Below are positions 40,502 to 49,463 of a stretch of DNA of 64,000 nt, in pieces. Where the stretch lies: positions 473,478-537,477 of the forward strand of contig NZ_JAYFFI010000001.1 in assembly GCF_036289405.1 (NCBI RefSeq). Direction: 5' to 3'. The number at the start of each line of letters is the position of its first letter. Position 1 is the first letter of the stretch. The notes below the pieces were generated by a model that did no database searches, was not told the origin of the DNA, and was given only the letters and a program-made list of their open reading frames with translations. The translations under genes and the position numbers were made by a program. The stretch is from Pseudoramibacter faecis. GTDB taxonomy: Bacteria > Bacillota > Clostridia > Eubacteriales > Eubacteriaceae.

Positions 40502-43500
40502 ATGATGAAAATATTAAAATACAGCCGAATCGGCATCTTCACCTTGATTCTCTGTCTGGCGATGCTCCAGATTTTTGTGCCCGCGGCAAAGGCCGACAGC
40601 GATTTTGCCATCGACAGTAGCGGCACACTCACTCAATACACCGGATCGGGCACCGTCGCCGTCATTCCGGATGGCGTTAAAACCATCGGCGCTTCGGCTT
40701 TTGCAGGCAAGCCCATCACCGAGGTTAAAATCCCAGACAGTGTCACAACCATCGACAGTAGCGCCTTTTATCATTGCCCCGCGCTAAGAACTGTTACGAT
40801 GGGGAAGGGGCTAAAAACCATCGGAAGCGGTGCCTTTAACGGCTGCTCAGCCCTTCAATATGTCGCGCTGCCTGAGGGAATCACAAGCATCGGCGACAAA
40901 GCCTTTTATTCCAGCGGCATCGAATTTGCCAAAATGCCCGCCAGTCTTCAAACATTGGGCAACAGCGCTTATTACAATAGTAAGCTTTATGCCATTCACC
41001 TCAACGATGGCCTGAAGACCATCGGCAAGACCCCGTTTTCCTCCTGCTATAATCTGCGCGGGGTAAATGTGCCGGCCAGCGTTACCGCGATCGGCGATTG
41101 CCTGACCGACGATATGGGTTCCGCTCTTACCTGGGTGCGTTTTGAAAATGACGCGACGGTGATTCCCGCCAATCCCACCGAAACCTGGACGGCCACCACC
41201 TATTATGGCGGCGATCCCTCCACGCTCAAAACCAAATACGATGCCATTTATGCCAAGAATAACCAAACGAAGATCAACTTTAAAAATAAATCCGCTTTTC
41301 GATTTTTGAATACCTTCGCCTTTGACACCTCCAGTCTCACGCTCCAGGCGGGCGACAGCCACACCCTGACCCTAAAAAAAGCGCCGGCTGATGCCACGGA
41401 TCCCCGAGTGCACTACATCTCGAGCAATCCCGACATTGCCAGCGTCGACGATACCGGCCGCATCCAAACCAAAAAAACCGGTAGTCTCACCATCATGGCC
41501 GCTGCAGCCGACGGCCATCTCGCCACGGTCAACGTGACGGTCAAAGCTGCCGGGCATGAATTGTTCAAAATCGATAAAAACGGCGTTCTCCTCGATTACT
41601 ACGGCCACGATACAAAGATCACCCTCCCGGACAACGTCAAAAAAATAGCCGCCTCCGCCTTCCAGGGTAAAGCTATCACCCAGATCACCCTGGGGAAAAA
41701 AGTAACCGCTATTGAAGACAACGCCTTTAAGGGCTGCGCCGCCCTCGTATCGGTGGATACTTCTAATGCCGCGGGACTCGCCCAGATCGGCCGCAGCGCC
41801 TTTGAAAACTGTACGGCCTTAACCAGTCTGAACGTGCCGGCCTCTGTCACCGCGATTGGCGGCAGCGCTTTCAAAGGATGCAAGGCACTCAGGCGCGTAA
41901 CGATTCCCGCGGATAGCCCCGTCACCCGCATTGAACCGGCCACCTTCTCGGGCTGCAACCAGCTGCAAAGCTTCATCCTGCCAAAAAAATGCCGGACCAT
42001 TGGCGACTACGCCTTTGCATCCACCGCTGCTCTATCTAAATTTACCTTTGCCAAGGGCAGCGCGCTCACCACCATTGGCCGATCGGCCTTTGCCAGCGCC
42101 GGTCTTCACTCCCTTGAGCTTCCCGAGGGGCTCCAAAGCGTCGACACCCAAGCGTTTACCAGCACCGATGCTTTGACGCGCATCGCTTTTCCGGCAAGCT
42201 TTAAAGGGCCGGCCAACGGCAGCTTCCCCAAGCTTTTCGATATAAACGATGCGCACAACACGTCCATTTTAAAACAGATCGTCTTTGCCAAAGGCAATGC
42301 CCGATACCACGACTTTGAAGGCAGCGTCTACGAAGGCACCACCCTTGTCTATGCCGCGCCGGGCATTAAAGATCTGCGCCTCGAAAAAGGGACCACTGCT
42401 ATCGGCCCCGGCGTCGCCAGCGTCCATGACCACCTGAAATCCGTAACCATGAGCGAAGGGGTTCAACGCATCGGCAGCGCCGCCTTTGCTAACTGCTTTG
42501 AAGTTGAAAAAATTCACCTGTCCGACAGCATTGAAACCATCGATGACGCCGCTTTTCTCGGCTGCGAATCCCTCAAAGAAATCAATGTCCCCAAGCGGCT
42601 CAAAAAGATCGGCAGTCTGGCTTTCTATGAACTCGAAAACCTCGAATCTATCGAAATCCCGGACGGCGTCACCCAAATTAACAGCTACGCGATTTCCGGC
42701 CTGGATCATGCCAAGCATGTGATCTATTCGCGCCGCATCACCGATGTCGCCCGTTGTGGTTCTGCCTTTTTCCCCAACGCCGAAGAGCTTTATCTGCCCG
42801 AAACCCTCAAAAGCGTCGGCATGCAGGGCTTCGCCGCCTGGTCGAAGATCACCCATCTGGAGTTGCCCGTTTCGCTGCAATCCGTCGGCGATGAGGCCTT
42901 TAAATCGGCAAATCAGCTTCGCTCCGTTTATATCCCCGGCGGTACGAACCTCGGTCGGGATGTATTTTCCCTGGATGTCGGACACCGAATCACCGTCTTC
43001 ACCCACCATCCCAACACAAGCATCACGGCTCTCGCCAAGAACAACAACGTTCAGCTTGTCGACCTGGATTATCAGAAAACCACCCAAAATAACCGCAAAG
43101 TTGAAATTCAGCAGTTGGAAAATCTGCTGACCGCAGGCAATCAAAATCACCATTTCGTCCTCACAGTGAAAGAAAAAAAACCGGATGCCGGCGAAAGCCT
43201 CCATTTGCGCGTGAGCGCCGCAGACAACGGCCAGACCCTCAACAAGCCCGGCGCTCCCTTAAAAGCCGTCATCGAATTGACCCCCGAACAAGAAAAGCAC
43301 GCCTACGACGTTTATCTCAAAAACGGCAACCATTACACCAATCTGACTGCCAATCGCCTCTCGCGCTTTATCCGCGCCGAACTGCCCGCTTTTGGTGATA
43401 TCGTCCTGGTGCCGGCCGGCCATGATCCAAGGGAACCGCTGACCTTGCTTGAAAGCCCCAATAACGCCTGGACAGGCCAAAACCCAGTCGGACTGCGCTT

Positions 43501-43936
43501 TCGGGTCAACAGCAATCTTCGCAACTTCACCTCGGCCTACCTGAATGGGACGGATGCCGCTCATCGCATAGATCCAAAACATTACGCCTTAAAATCCGGA
43601 TCGACCATCCTCACGTTGGATCCCAAATATCTCAAGACCCTAAAACCCGGCCGCCACACCCTGTTTTTGGCATTCAAATCGGACGATGCCTATCAAGGCG
43701 GTGTGATTTCCACCGGTTTTAATATCTCCCTGACACCGGCTCATACATCAATACCGTTTCAGCGGCCGGCCGCAACTTTGCTTCGCTTCTCAGGAGCTCA
43801 ATCTCCCCATACCGGGGATGCCGACGACGCTGCGCCCTGGTTGTTTTTACTGGTAGCCAGCGCCCTATCGGGTGGCTTTGGCTGCAAAAATCTTTGGCTG
43901 AAAAATCCGAAACCTGATGCCTCACACAAAGAATAA
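40502..43936 (+). CDS. BspA-type leucine-rich-repeat cell-surface protein
   Basis: The 1144-residue precursor has a signal peptide (KYSRIGIFTLILCLAMLQIFV to about residue 31). Many LRR_5-type repeats follow in two blocks (about 35-240 and 355-840), with units such as ITEVKIPDSVTTIDSSAFYHC and LTSLNVPASVTAIGGSAFKGC. Between the blocks is a bacterial Ig-like segment (SNPDIASVDDTGRIQTKKTGSLTI). The C-terminus has SPHTGD, a hydrophobic helix and a Lys-containing tail, resembling a divergent sortase signal. BspA-type proteins mediate adhesion; the ligand here is unknown. It has its own promoter and terminator. Confidence 0.9.
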   Translation: MMKILKYSRIGIFTLILCLAMLQIFVPAAKADSDFAIDSSGTLTQYTGSGTVAVIPDGVKTIGASAFAGKPITEVKIPDSVTTIDSSAFYHCPALRTVTMGKGLKTIGSGAFNGCSALQYVALPEGITSIGDKAFYSSGIEFAKMPASLQTLGNSAYYNSKLYAIHLNDGLKTIGKTPFSSCYNLRGVNVPASVTAIGDCLTDDMGSALTWVRFENDATVIPANPTETWTATTYYGGDPSTLKTKYDAIYAKNNQTKINFKNKSAFRFLNTFAFDTSSLTLQAGDSHTLTLKKAPADATDPRVHYISSNPDIASVDDTGRIQTKKTGSLTIMAAAADGHLATVNVTVKAAGHELFKIDKNGVLLDYYGHDTKITLPDNVKKIAASAFQGKAITQITLGKKVTAIEDNAFKGCAALVSVDTSNAAGLAQIGRSAFENCTALTSLNVPASVTAIGGSAFKGCKALRRVTIPADSPVTRIEPATFSGCNQLQSFILPKKCRTIGDYAFASTAALSKFTFAKGSALTTIGRSAFASAGLHSLELPEGLQSVDTQAFTSTDALTRIAFPASFKGPANGSFPKLFDINDAHNTSILKQIVFAKGNARYHDFEGSVYEGTTLVYAAPGIKDLRLEKGTTAIGPGVASVHDHLKSVTMSEGVQRIGSAAFANCFEVEKIHLSDSIETIDDAAFLGCESLKEINVPKRLKKIGSLAFYELENLESIEIPDGVTQINSYAISGLDHAKHVIYSRRITDVARCGSAFFPNAEELYLPETLKSVGMQGFAAWSKITHLELPVSLQSVGDEAFKSANQLRSVYIPGGTNLGRDVFSLDVGHRITVFTHHPNTSITALAKNNNVQLVDLDYQKTTQNNRKVEIQQLENLLTAGNQNHHFVLTVKEKKPDAGESLHLRVSAADNGQTLNKPGAPLKAVIELTPEQEKHAYDVYLKNGNHYTNLTANRLSRFIRAELPAFGDIVLVPAGHDPREPLTLLESPNNAWTGQNPVGLRFRVNSNLRNFTSAYLNGTDAAHRIDPKHYALKSGSTILTLDPKYLKTLKPGRHTLFLAFKSDDAYQGGVISTGFNISLTPAHTSIPFQRPAATLLRFSGAQSPHTGDADDAAPWLFLLVASALSGGFGCKNLWLKNPKPDASHKE

Positions 43937-43940
43937 ACGA

Positions 43941-43974
43941 AAAACGCGCCCACTTTAAAAAGTGGGCGCGTTTT
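43941..43974. terminator. Terminator between the surface-protein gene and 43995 gene
   Basis: AACGCGCCCACTT / AAGTGGGCGCGTT with A- and T-tracts on both sides; it serves both convergent genes. Confidence 0.92.
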
Positions 43975-43994
43975 CCGCTGCCGTTTTGATGCGA

Positions 43995-44420
43995 TTATAG
44001 ATCTTCCGCCCGGAACACCAGTCCCTGGCAAAAGCGCAAATTGTCCGACGACGGCTGATTGTCTCGGATTTCAAAAGTCGCATGGGGAATCTCGGTCCGA
44101 TAGGACCAAACGTAGGGCCCTTTGCACCAGCAGACCTGCACCGCCTTGGCGCGGGCCCGAGCCCGGCGGCTGTGCACGCAATCACATGGACAATCCTCGA
44201 ACAAGCCGTCTTCCCTGTCGAGATAAAGCGTCCCGCCGTCCTTGGTCTCACAGGTAACCTCGATAGCGCCGGTAATCACGGTGGTATCGTCGGACTGGCC
44301 GAAAACAATCACCAAACCGGCGTCGGCCGCGGCCTGCCTTTCCGCATCGGTGATCTCCTGTTTATATTCCCGGCCGTTCAGCGCTGACGCCGCGCTCTTC
44401 ACGGATTCAAAAGCGGTCAT
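43995..44420 (-). CDS. Hypothetical protein, 141 aa
   Basis: Not assigned to a named family. The soluble protein has no signal peptide. Its N-terminus is helical with ITDAERQAAADAGLVIVFGQSDD. The centre has several cysteines (LFEDCPCDCVHSR, VQVCWCKGPYVWSYRTEIPHATFEI) that could bind metal. The phrase WCKGPYVWSY is one I associate with uncharacterised Firmicutes proteins. GGGAGG precedes the ATG. It stands alone between terminators, convergent with the surface-protein gene. I make no functional claim. Confidence 0.75.
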   Translation of the reverse strand: MTAFESVKSAASALNGREYKQEITDAERQAAADAGLVIVFGQSDDTTVITGAIEVTCETKDGGTLYLDREDGLFEDCPCDCVHSRRARARAKAVQVCWCKGPYVWSYRTEIPHATFEIRDNQPSSDNLRFCQGLVFRAEDL

Positions 44421-44500
44421 TGGATTTTTCCTCCCTATTTTTGATCGTCTGTATTTTTATATTTTAACAGATCACGCCGCAAATTGCATCCGCGCACACT

Positions 44501-44531
44501 AAAAAACAGCTCTGCGCTGTGCAGAGCTGTT
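44501..44531 (-). terminator. Terminator of the ftsX-M23 operon
   Basis: AACAGCTCTGC / GCAGAGCTGTT with TTTTTT on the minus strand. Confidence 0.92.
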
Positions 44532-44544
44532 GGATTTCCTGCCT

Positions 44545-45528
44545 TTAATTGCCCCGTCCCTTCCCCTGGAAGTTCAGCGACGGAAAATACGTTCGGGCAT
44601 CAACCTGTTTGCCATTGAGAAACCAGTCGAGATGAAGGTGCGGTCCCGTGGAGTGCCCAGTAGAGCCGCTGAGCGCAATCACATCGCCCTTTTTCACATG
44701 TTGGCCCCGGGTCACCTTGATCTGGCTCAAATGGCCGTAGCCGGTGCCGTAGGTATCCTTGGTCTTGGCGTCTGTGCCGTGGTCGATGGCCACATAATTG
44801 CCGTAGCCGCTGGCTTCCCCGGCAAAAACCACCAACCCATCCGCCGCGGCCAACATCGGCGTGCCGGTGGGCACCGAAACATCCACGCCTTTGTGGTCGG
44901 TCGAGCCCACCCCGCCGGGGGAGCTGCGATGACCGAAACCGCTGCTGATATAAAGGGCATTTCTTTGATTCATCGCAACGGGCCACATATAATCGTTTTT
45001 CCAGATGCCGCTGCCAAAATTCAGGTGCATCGAATTGCCTGCTGCGCTTTCCGCCTTAAATTCGCCCGCAAGCTTTTTATACTGAGCTTCCTGCACCTTT
45101 TTGATCGCCTCAAGTTTTCCCTTGGCCGCTTCCTGTGCTTTTTTATTCGCATCCAACCGGCGCACCGCATCTCGATCCGCCCGCATAATGTTTTTCACTT
45201 CACCGATCCGCGAAAGCATTTCCGAGATATCGTCGCTCGAAAAAAAGATTTCCAGATAGCCGTCGTCGCCCATCATATACATCACGCGAGCCCGGGAACG
45301 CAATAAATCGATCTGCTTAACGCGATCTGCCTCCAGCTGCTTAATCTGGCGGTTAGCTTCGGCAAGTTGAGCATCGGTCTTCTGCATTTGCGCCTGTACG
45401 TTATCCAGCTGCTCCTGGGTGGCTGCCTGCACCGGCACCATCCACCCCCAAAGGCCGAGGCCGATCGTCAATGCCACCCCCGCAGCAATTCCCTGCAGCC
45501 AGAATTTTCTTAAACGATGCGTATTGAT
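44545..45528 (-). CDS. Secreted M23 peptidase with N-terminal coiled coil (EnvC-like)
   Basis: A coiled coil (ATQEQLDNVQAQMQKTDAQL onward, through about residue 170) is followed by an M23 metallopeptidase domain. Zinc ligands are visible in GFGHRSSPGGVGSTDHKGVDV and TGPHLHLDWF. This is the architecture of FtsEX-controlled murein hydrolases, and ftsX lies directly upstream. Start problem: the first ordinary start (GTG, 45477) leaves a signal peptide with no basic end. The same frame continues up to a stop at 45546 and adds INTHRLRKFWLQGIAAG, a normal basic region. GAGAGG sits 6 bases before an ATC (45526-45528), which I take as the probable start. Confidence 0.85.
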   Translation of the reverse strand: MNTHRLRKFWLQGIAAGVALTIGLGLWGWMVPVQAATQEQLDNVQAQMQKTDAQLAEANRQIKQLEADRVKQIDLLRSRARVMYMMGDDGYLEIFFSSDDISEMLSRIGEVKNIMRADRDAVRRLDANKKAQEAAKGKLEAIKKVQEAQYKKLAGEFKAESAAGNSMHLNFGSGIWKNDYMWPVAMNQRNALYISSGFGHRSSPGGVGSTDHKGVDVSVPTGTPMLAAADGLVVFAGEASGYGNYVAIDHGTDAKTKDTYGTGYGHLSQIKVTRGQHVKKGDVIALSGSTGHSTGPHLHLDWFLNGKQVDARTYFPSLNFQGKGRGN

Positions 45529-45573
45529 AATCTTCCTCTCTTTCTAATTCCCGAATTAAGAGATTGCCGCTTT

Positions 45574-46512
45574 TCAGGCGTCCAGGAATTTATGCATGGA
45601 CACCACCGAGCCGATGGCCCCGATCACAATGCCGTAAATCAAACAAAAAATGATTAGCGGGCCCATGATGCTGCCCGGCGATACCAGCGAGGAATGCATC
45701 GGCAGGTAAACCGAACGCGCCACATAGACGATGGCCGCACGGTATCCTCCCCAGACGATGGCCAGCGCCACAATCGCACCAATCGCCCCAAGCACCGTGC
45801 CCTCGAGCACGAAGGGCGAACGGATAAACCAGTCCGTCGCGCCGACGTAGCGCATCACCCGAATTTCTTTGCGTCGGGCAAAACAGGTCAGCTTGATCGT
45901 GTTATAGATAATAAAGACCGACACGACGGAAAGCACCACGATGAGCACCGTCGAAAAAATATTGCTAAAATGGCTGAAAGAAACCAGCGCATCCACATAT
46001 TCTTCGCCGTATTTCACCTCGGTAACGCCGTCGGCCTTCAGCGATTCGGCATACTTTTTCACCGTGTTGATTTTATCCGCACTGGAAATTTTGAGGTTAA
46101 AGGAAGCCGGCATCGGGTTATTGCTGCTGTTGTATCCTGAAAGCAAGCCGGAATAATCCCCTAGGCTTTTTGAGAAATCCTGCAGCGCCTGATCCGCCGA
46201 AACATACGTCACTTTGGTCACGTTTTGATGACTGCTGAGTTTTTCGTTCAGCTGGCTGACTTGATCCTTAGACAGATTCGACCGTACATAAACTTTCAGT
46301 TCCAGCGCCGATTCCACATTTTGGGTGATATGGCTCAAATTGGACGAAAAAATAACAAAGATGCCCAGAATGATCAGTGCTGCCCCGATGGAAAGCACCG
46401 AAGCGACACTCATCAATTTGTTGCGCCGAATACTGCGGCTCGTATCCCTGAAGATACTCTTTAAATACGCCCCGAAATGACCGGTGTGTTGATTTTCCTT
46501 CAAAATATTCAT
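45574..46512 (-). CDS. ftsX: Cell-division protein FtsX
   Basis: The 312-residue protein has a cytoplasmic N-terminus (IFRDTSRSIRRNKLMSVASVLSIGAALIILGIFVIFSSNL), one helix and an extracellular domain of about 140 residues. Three C-terminal helices follow, with ARRKEIRVMRYVGATDWFIRSPFVLEG, the FtsX permease hallmark. It transmits ATP hydrolysis by FtsE across the membrane to a cell-wall hydrolase, probably the M23 protein encoded 45 bases downstream. ftsE, normally just upstream, is absent: the promoter lies there instead. An alternative TTG start 12 bases inside has better spacing to AGGGG. Confidence 0.92.
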   Translation of the reverse strand: MNILKENQHTGHFGAYLKSIFRDTSRSIRRNKLMSVASVLSIGAALIILGIFVIFSSNLSHITQNVESALELKVYVRSNLSKDQVSQLNEKLSSHQNVTKVTYVSADQALQDFSKSLGDYSGLLSGYNSSNNPMPASFNLKISSADKINTVKKYAESLKADGVTEVKYGEEYVDALVSFSHFSNIFSTVLIVVLSVVSVFIIYNTIKLTCFARRKEIRVMRYVGATDWFIRSPFVLEGTVLGAIGAIVALAIVWGGYRAAIVYVARSVYLPMHSSLVSPGSIMGPLIIFCLIYGIVIGAIGSVVSMHKFLDA

Positions 46513-46624
46513 CCCCTAAAATCTGCGCCTCCGTCGACAGGGCGCGTGTTATAAGCCGCTGTAATGCGGCGGCAATGCTTTTTTATTGGATTCCCTTTGC
46601 GGAAACGTCCGAAAATATAGCTAA

Positions 46625-46653
46625 ATTGTAACATAATCCCCCTCGCTTTTCAA
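46625..46653 (-). promoter_or_regulatory. ftsX promoter
   Basis: Minus strand TTGAAA, 17-base spacer, TACAAT, 113 bases before ftsX. The leader contains GCCGC / GCGGC inverted repeats. Confidence 0.75.
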
Positions 46654-46669
46654 CACGACATCCCCAGGC

Positions 46670-47368
46670 TTAAATTTCTCCGTAACCAAGCTCCAAAAAA
46701 GCCGCACCATCGACCGGCTGCTCCGGCGGCACCACCAAGTAATGCGCATCCCAGGGGCCGGTAATCAGCTGTGAGAGCATCGCGACGCTGCCCGCCATCC
46801 GCTCGGGGCGATTGCCCAGTCGCTTCGCCAGCGCCTGAACCCGCCGCCAGGAGCGATCCGACGGGTAAGCCCCGGTATCGATCAGCGTGAGCGTTTCAAA
46901 CTGACCGTAAAGCCGCCGCATCAGCACGTCCGCCCGCGCCTTGCCGAAGCGCGCCTCTAAACGCTGCCACTGCCTGTCGATGCTGTTCTCGCCGTCAAGC
47001 CAGCCCCGGGTGAAAAAATAACGATGAACGCGCCGGGTATCAAAATCCGAATCACAATCCGGTCGGGCGTCGGCCAAAATGCCGATGCAGTCCGGCTGAC
47101 GGGGAATCACCAGCTCGGCACGCCGGCTTTGAAGCCCCGCCGTGCCCCCGCCGCAATAGCCATAGGCCAGCAGAATGCGCCGCACGCGCCCCGCCGCGTC
47201 CGCTTCGTCGATCACCGCCTGCAGCGCCTCCCGCATCTGCGCCGGCCGGTCGTGCATCACGGCCACCCAGCGCATCAGCGGCGCCGCCCCCGTTTGGCGC
47301 AGCGCCAGCATCACTTCGTCTTTGAGCATGCTGCATGCCACGAGCAGCGTTTTCTGATCCGGCGTCAT
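46670..47368 (-). CDS. DUF1638 domain protein
   Basis: The 232-residue soluble protein fits DUF1638. The N-terminal LLVACSMLKDEV with a conserved Cys is followed by ILLAYGYCGGGTAGLQSR, with a second Cys, and by LVIPRQPDCIGIL, with a third. The cysteines suggest metal or cofactor binding. Members of the family often occur near corrinoid or methyl-transfer genes, but none is adjacent here. GGAGGTG precedes the ATG. It is transcribed divergently from the folate gene pair. Its function is unknown. Confidence 0.8.
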   Translation of the reverse strand: MTPDQKTLLVACSMLKDEVMLALRQTGAAPLMRWVAVMHDRPAQMREALQAVIDEADAAGRVRRILLAYGYCGGGTAGLQSRRAELVIPRQPDCIGILADARPDCDSDFDTRRVHRYFFTRGWLDGENSIDRQWQRLEARFGKARADVLMRRLYGQFETLTLIDTGAYPSDRSWRRVQALAKRLGNRPERMAGSVAMLSQLITGPWDAHYLVVPPEQPVDGAAFLELGYGEI

Positions 47369-47521
47369 CGCGGCACCTCCTTCTCTCGAATGCTTATCGT
47401 TTTATTTTACGCTTTTTGGTCGGGCTGCGCCACGTCTTTTGACGCCGGCACCAAATTATTTTCAGCATCGCCTTCACCCATGATATAATTAAGCACAAAT
47501 TTCACCTCCAAAGGAGACCTC

Positions 47522-48139
47522 ATGACCATTTCAAATCCCGCCGGCGAAACCGCCGCCGCACAAAAAAAGCGCCTTCGACAAAGGTGGCGCGCCCATCGCG
47601 ACGCGACCCGCAACCCGGTCATCGACGCGGCCGTCGGCCGGGCCTTTCTCGCGTCGCCGTTTTACCGCGAAGCCCGAAATCTTTTTATCTCGGTAAGCTT
47701 CGGCTCCGAGCTCGATACCCACGCTTTGATCGCCCGAGCACTGTCTGACGGCAAACGCGTGGCCGTGCCCTATTGCGACGCCCGAACCCGTCGCATGCTG
47801 CCGCTTTGGATTGCGCACTTTCCAGACGATCTTGCCCCGGGCATTATGGGCATTCTCGAGCCGGATCCTGCCTTATGCGCTGCCGCTTTGCCAGAGGCGC
47901 TGGATCTGGTGATCGTGCCGGGGATCGCCTTCACCTGCCGGGGCGTGCGCCTCGGCTACGGCGGCGGCTATTACGACCGCTTCCTCACCGCGCTGCCGTC
48001 CCGCGTCCCGACCCTTGCCCTGACGCCGACCTCCCAGGTCGCCGACGTCCTGCCCACCGAGCCCCACGATCAGCGTTTTGGCTGGCTGCTCACCGAGGCC
48101 GGACTCACCGATTGCCGAAGGGCGGCCGCCCATGACTGA
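47522..48139 (+). CDS. 5-formyltetrahydrofolate cyclo-ligase
   Basis: The 205-residue protein matches the YgfA/MTHFS family: the N-terminal QKKRLRQRWRAHRDATR, VSFGSELDTHALI near residue 60 and the C-terminal substrate motif ITCRGVRLGYGGGYYDRFL (read as FTCRGVRLGYGGGYYDRFL). It converts 5-formyl-THF to 5,10-methenyl-THF using ATP. The end overlaps folC by 8 bases, linking two folate genes. AAAGGAG precedes the ATG. A TATAAT at about 47483-47488 is a likely -10. Confidence 0.95.
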   Translation: MTISNPAGETAAAQKKRLRQRWRAHRDATRNPVIDAAVGRAFLASPFYREARNLFISVSFGSELDTHALIARALSDGKRVAVPYCDARTRRMLPLWIAHFPDDLAPGIMGILEPDPALCAAALPEALDLVIVPGIAFTCRGVRLGYGGGYYDRFLTALPSRVPTLALTPTSQVADVLPTEPHDQRFGWLLTEAGLTDCRRAAAHD

Positions 48140-49439
48140 ACGCGAAGCCATCGCCTACATCGAATCTCGCAGCCTTTTCGGTTCGGTGCTCGGCCTGCGC
48201 ACCATCGGCGCTCTCCTTGCCAAGCTGGGCCACCCGGAAAAACATCTGCGCGCAATCCATGTGGCCGGCACCAACGGCAAGGGCTCCACGGCCCACCTTA
48301 TCGCCGAAACCCTCACCGCCGCCGGCTACGCCGCCGGCCTTTACACCTCGCCGGCGTTGGAATATTTTAACGAGCGCATCCGTCTCGACGGAACGCCCAT
48401 CCCCGGCCCCGCGCTGGCCGCCGTCACCGAACGCGTCCGCAATGCGGCGGAGGCCATCGTCGCCGCGGGAGAAGCCGAACCCACAATCTTCGAAATCGAA
48501 ACGGCCATTGCTCTTTGCTATTTCAAAACCGCTGGGGTGGATTTTGCCGTGCTGGAGGTCGGGCTCGGCGGCCGTCTCGACGCGACCAATATCATCCCCC
48601 CGCCGATCCTCGCCGTCATCACCCGCATCGGTCTCGACCACACGGAATACCTCGGCACCACGCTGACCGCCATCGCCGGCGAAAAAGCCGCCATTATCAA
48701 GCCGGGCTGCGCCGTTGTAACGGCTCCCCAGCCGGCCGAAGCCGCCGCGGTGATCCGTGAACGCGCCGGCGCTGCCGGCGCGCCGCTCTACGATGCGGCT
48801 CAATTCCCGCTGACGGTCATCCACCGCGATGTCTCGGGGCAGCGCGTGCGCTGCACCGCACCGCCCTTCGACGTCTTCGACCCGTTCAAGTTGAATTTAA
48901 AGGGCGATCATCAGCTCGAAAACGCCGCCACGCTGCTCGCCGCCGTTGTAGCCCTTCGGGGTCGGGGATTTGCCATTCCGGACGAAGCCCTGTTAAAAGC
49001 CTGCGCACGGATCGTGTTTCCCGGGCGCTTTGAGATACTTTCCCAAAGCCCGCTGACGCTCATTGACGGGGCTCACAACCTCGACGGCGTCATGGCCTTC
49101 GTTCAGAACGTGCGCGCCTATTTTCCGGGAAATACCGTCAATCTCTACCTCGGCCTGCTCGCCGATAAGGATGTCGACCACTGTCTGGCCGAGCTCGTGC
49201 CGCTGGCCGGCCGCATCACCGCCCTCACGCCGGACAGCGACCGCGCCCTGCCCGCTGAGGCTTTGGCCGCGCGCATCAGGGCGCAGTATGGCCGGCCGGC
49301 TGCCGTCCTGCCGACCGTCGATGCCGCGCTGGCCACCCTCGATGCTGCCCCCGGCATACTCAATGCCTTTGTGGGCTCCCTCTACCTGATCGGGAAGGTC
49401 CGAACGGCGTTTTTTCATTCCTGCTGTACGCATTATTAA
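48132..49439 (+). CDS. folC: Folylpolyglutamate/dihydrofolate synthase FolC
   Basis: The 435-residue Mur-ligase-like protein has P-loop HVAGTNGKGST near residue 45 and YTSPALEYFNERIRLDG. EVGLGGRLDATNII is the FolC signature, and GRFEILSQSPLTLIDGAHNLDGV lies in the C-terminal domain. It adds glutamates to folate, and to dihydropteroate if bifunctional. The ATG at 48132 lies within the end of the cyclo-ligase gene; a longer frame from 48078 is rejected because the protein family starts at MTEREAIAYIESR. Confidence 0.95.
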   Translation: MTEREAIAYIESRSLFGSVLGLRTIGALLAKLGHPEKHLRAIHVAGTNGKGSTAHLIAETLTAAGYAAGLYTSPALEYFNERIRLDGTPIPGPALAAVTERVRNAAEAIVAAGEAEPTIFEIETAIALCYFKTAGVDFAVLEVGLGGRLDATNIIPPPILAVITRIGLDHTEYLGTTLTAIAGEKAAIIKPGCAVVTAPQPAEAAAVIRERAGAAGAPLYDAAQFPLTVIHRDVSGQRVRCTAPPFDVFDPFKLNLKGDHQLENAATLLAAVVALRGRGFAIPDEALLKACARIVFPGRFEILSQSPLTLIDGAHNLDGVMAFVQNVRAYFPGNTVNLYLGLLADKDVDHCLAELVPLAGRITALTPDSDRALPAEALAARIRAQYGRPAAVLPTVDAALATLDAAPGILNAFVGSLYLIGKVRTAFFHSCCTHY

Positions 49440-49463
49440 ATCTATTTGAAGGAAATCTCGCAT

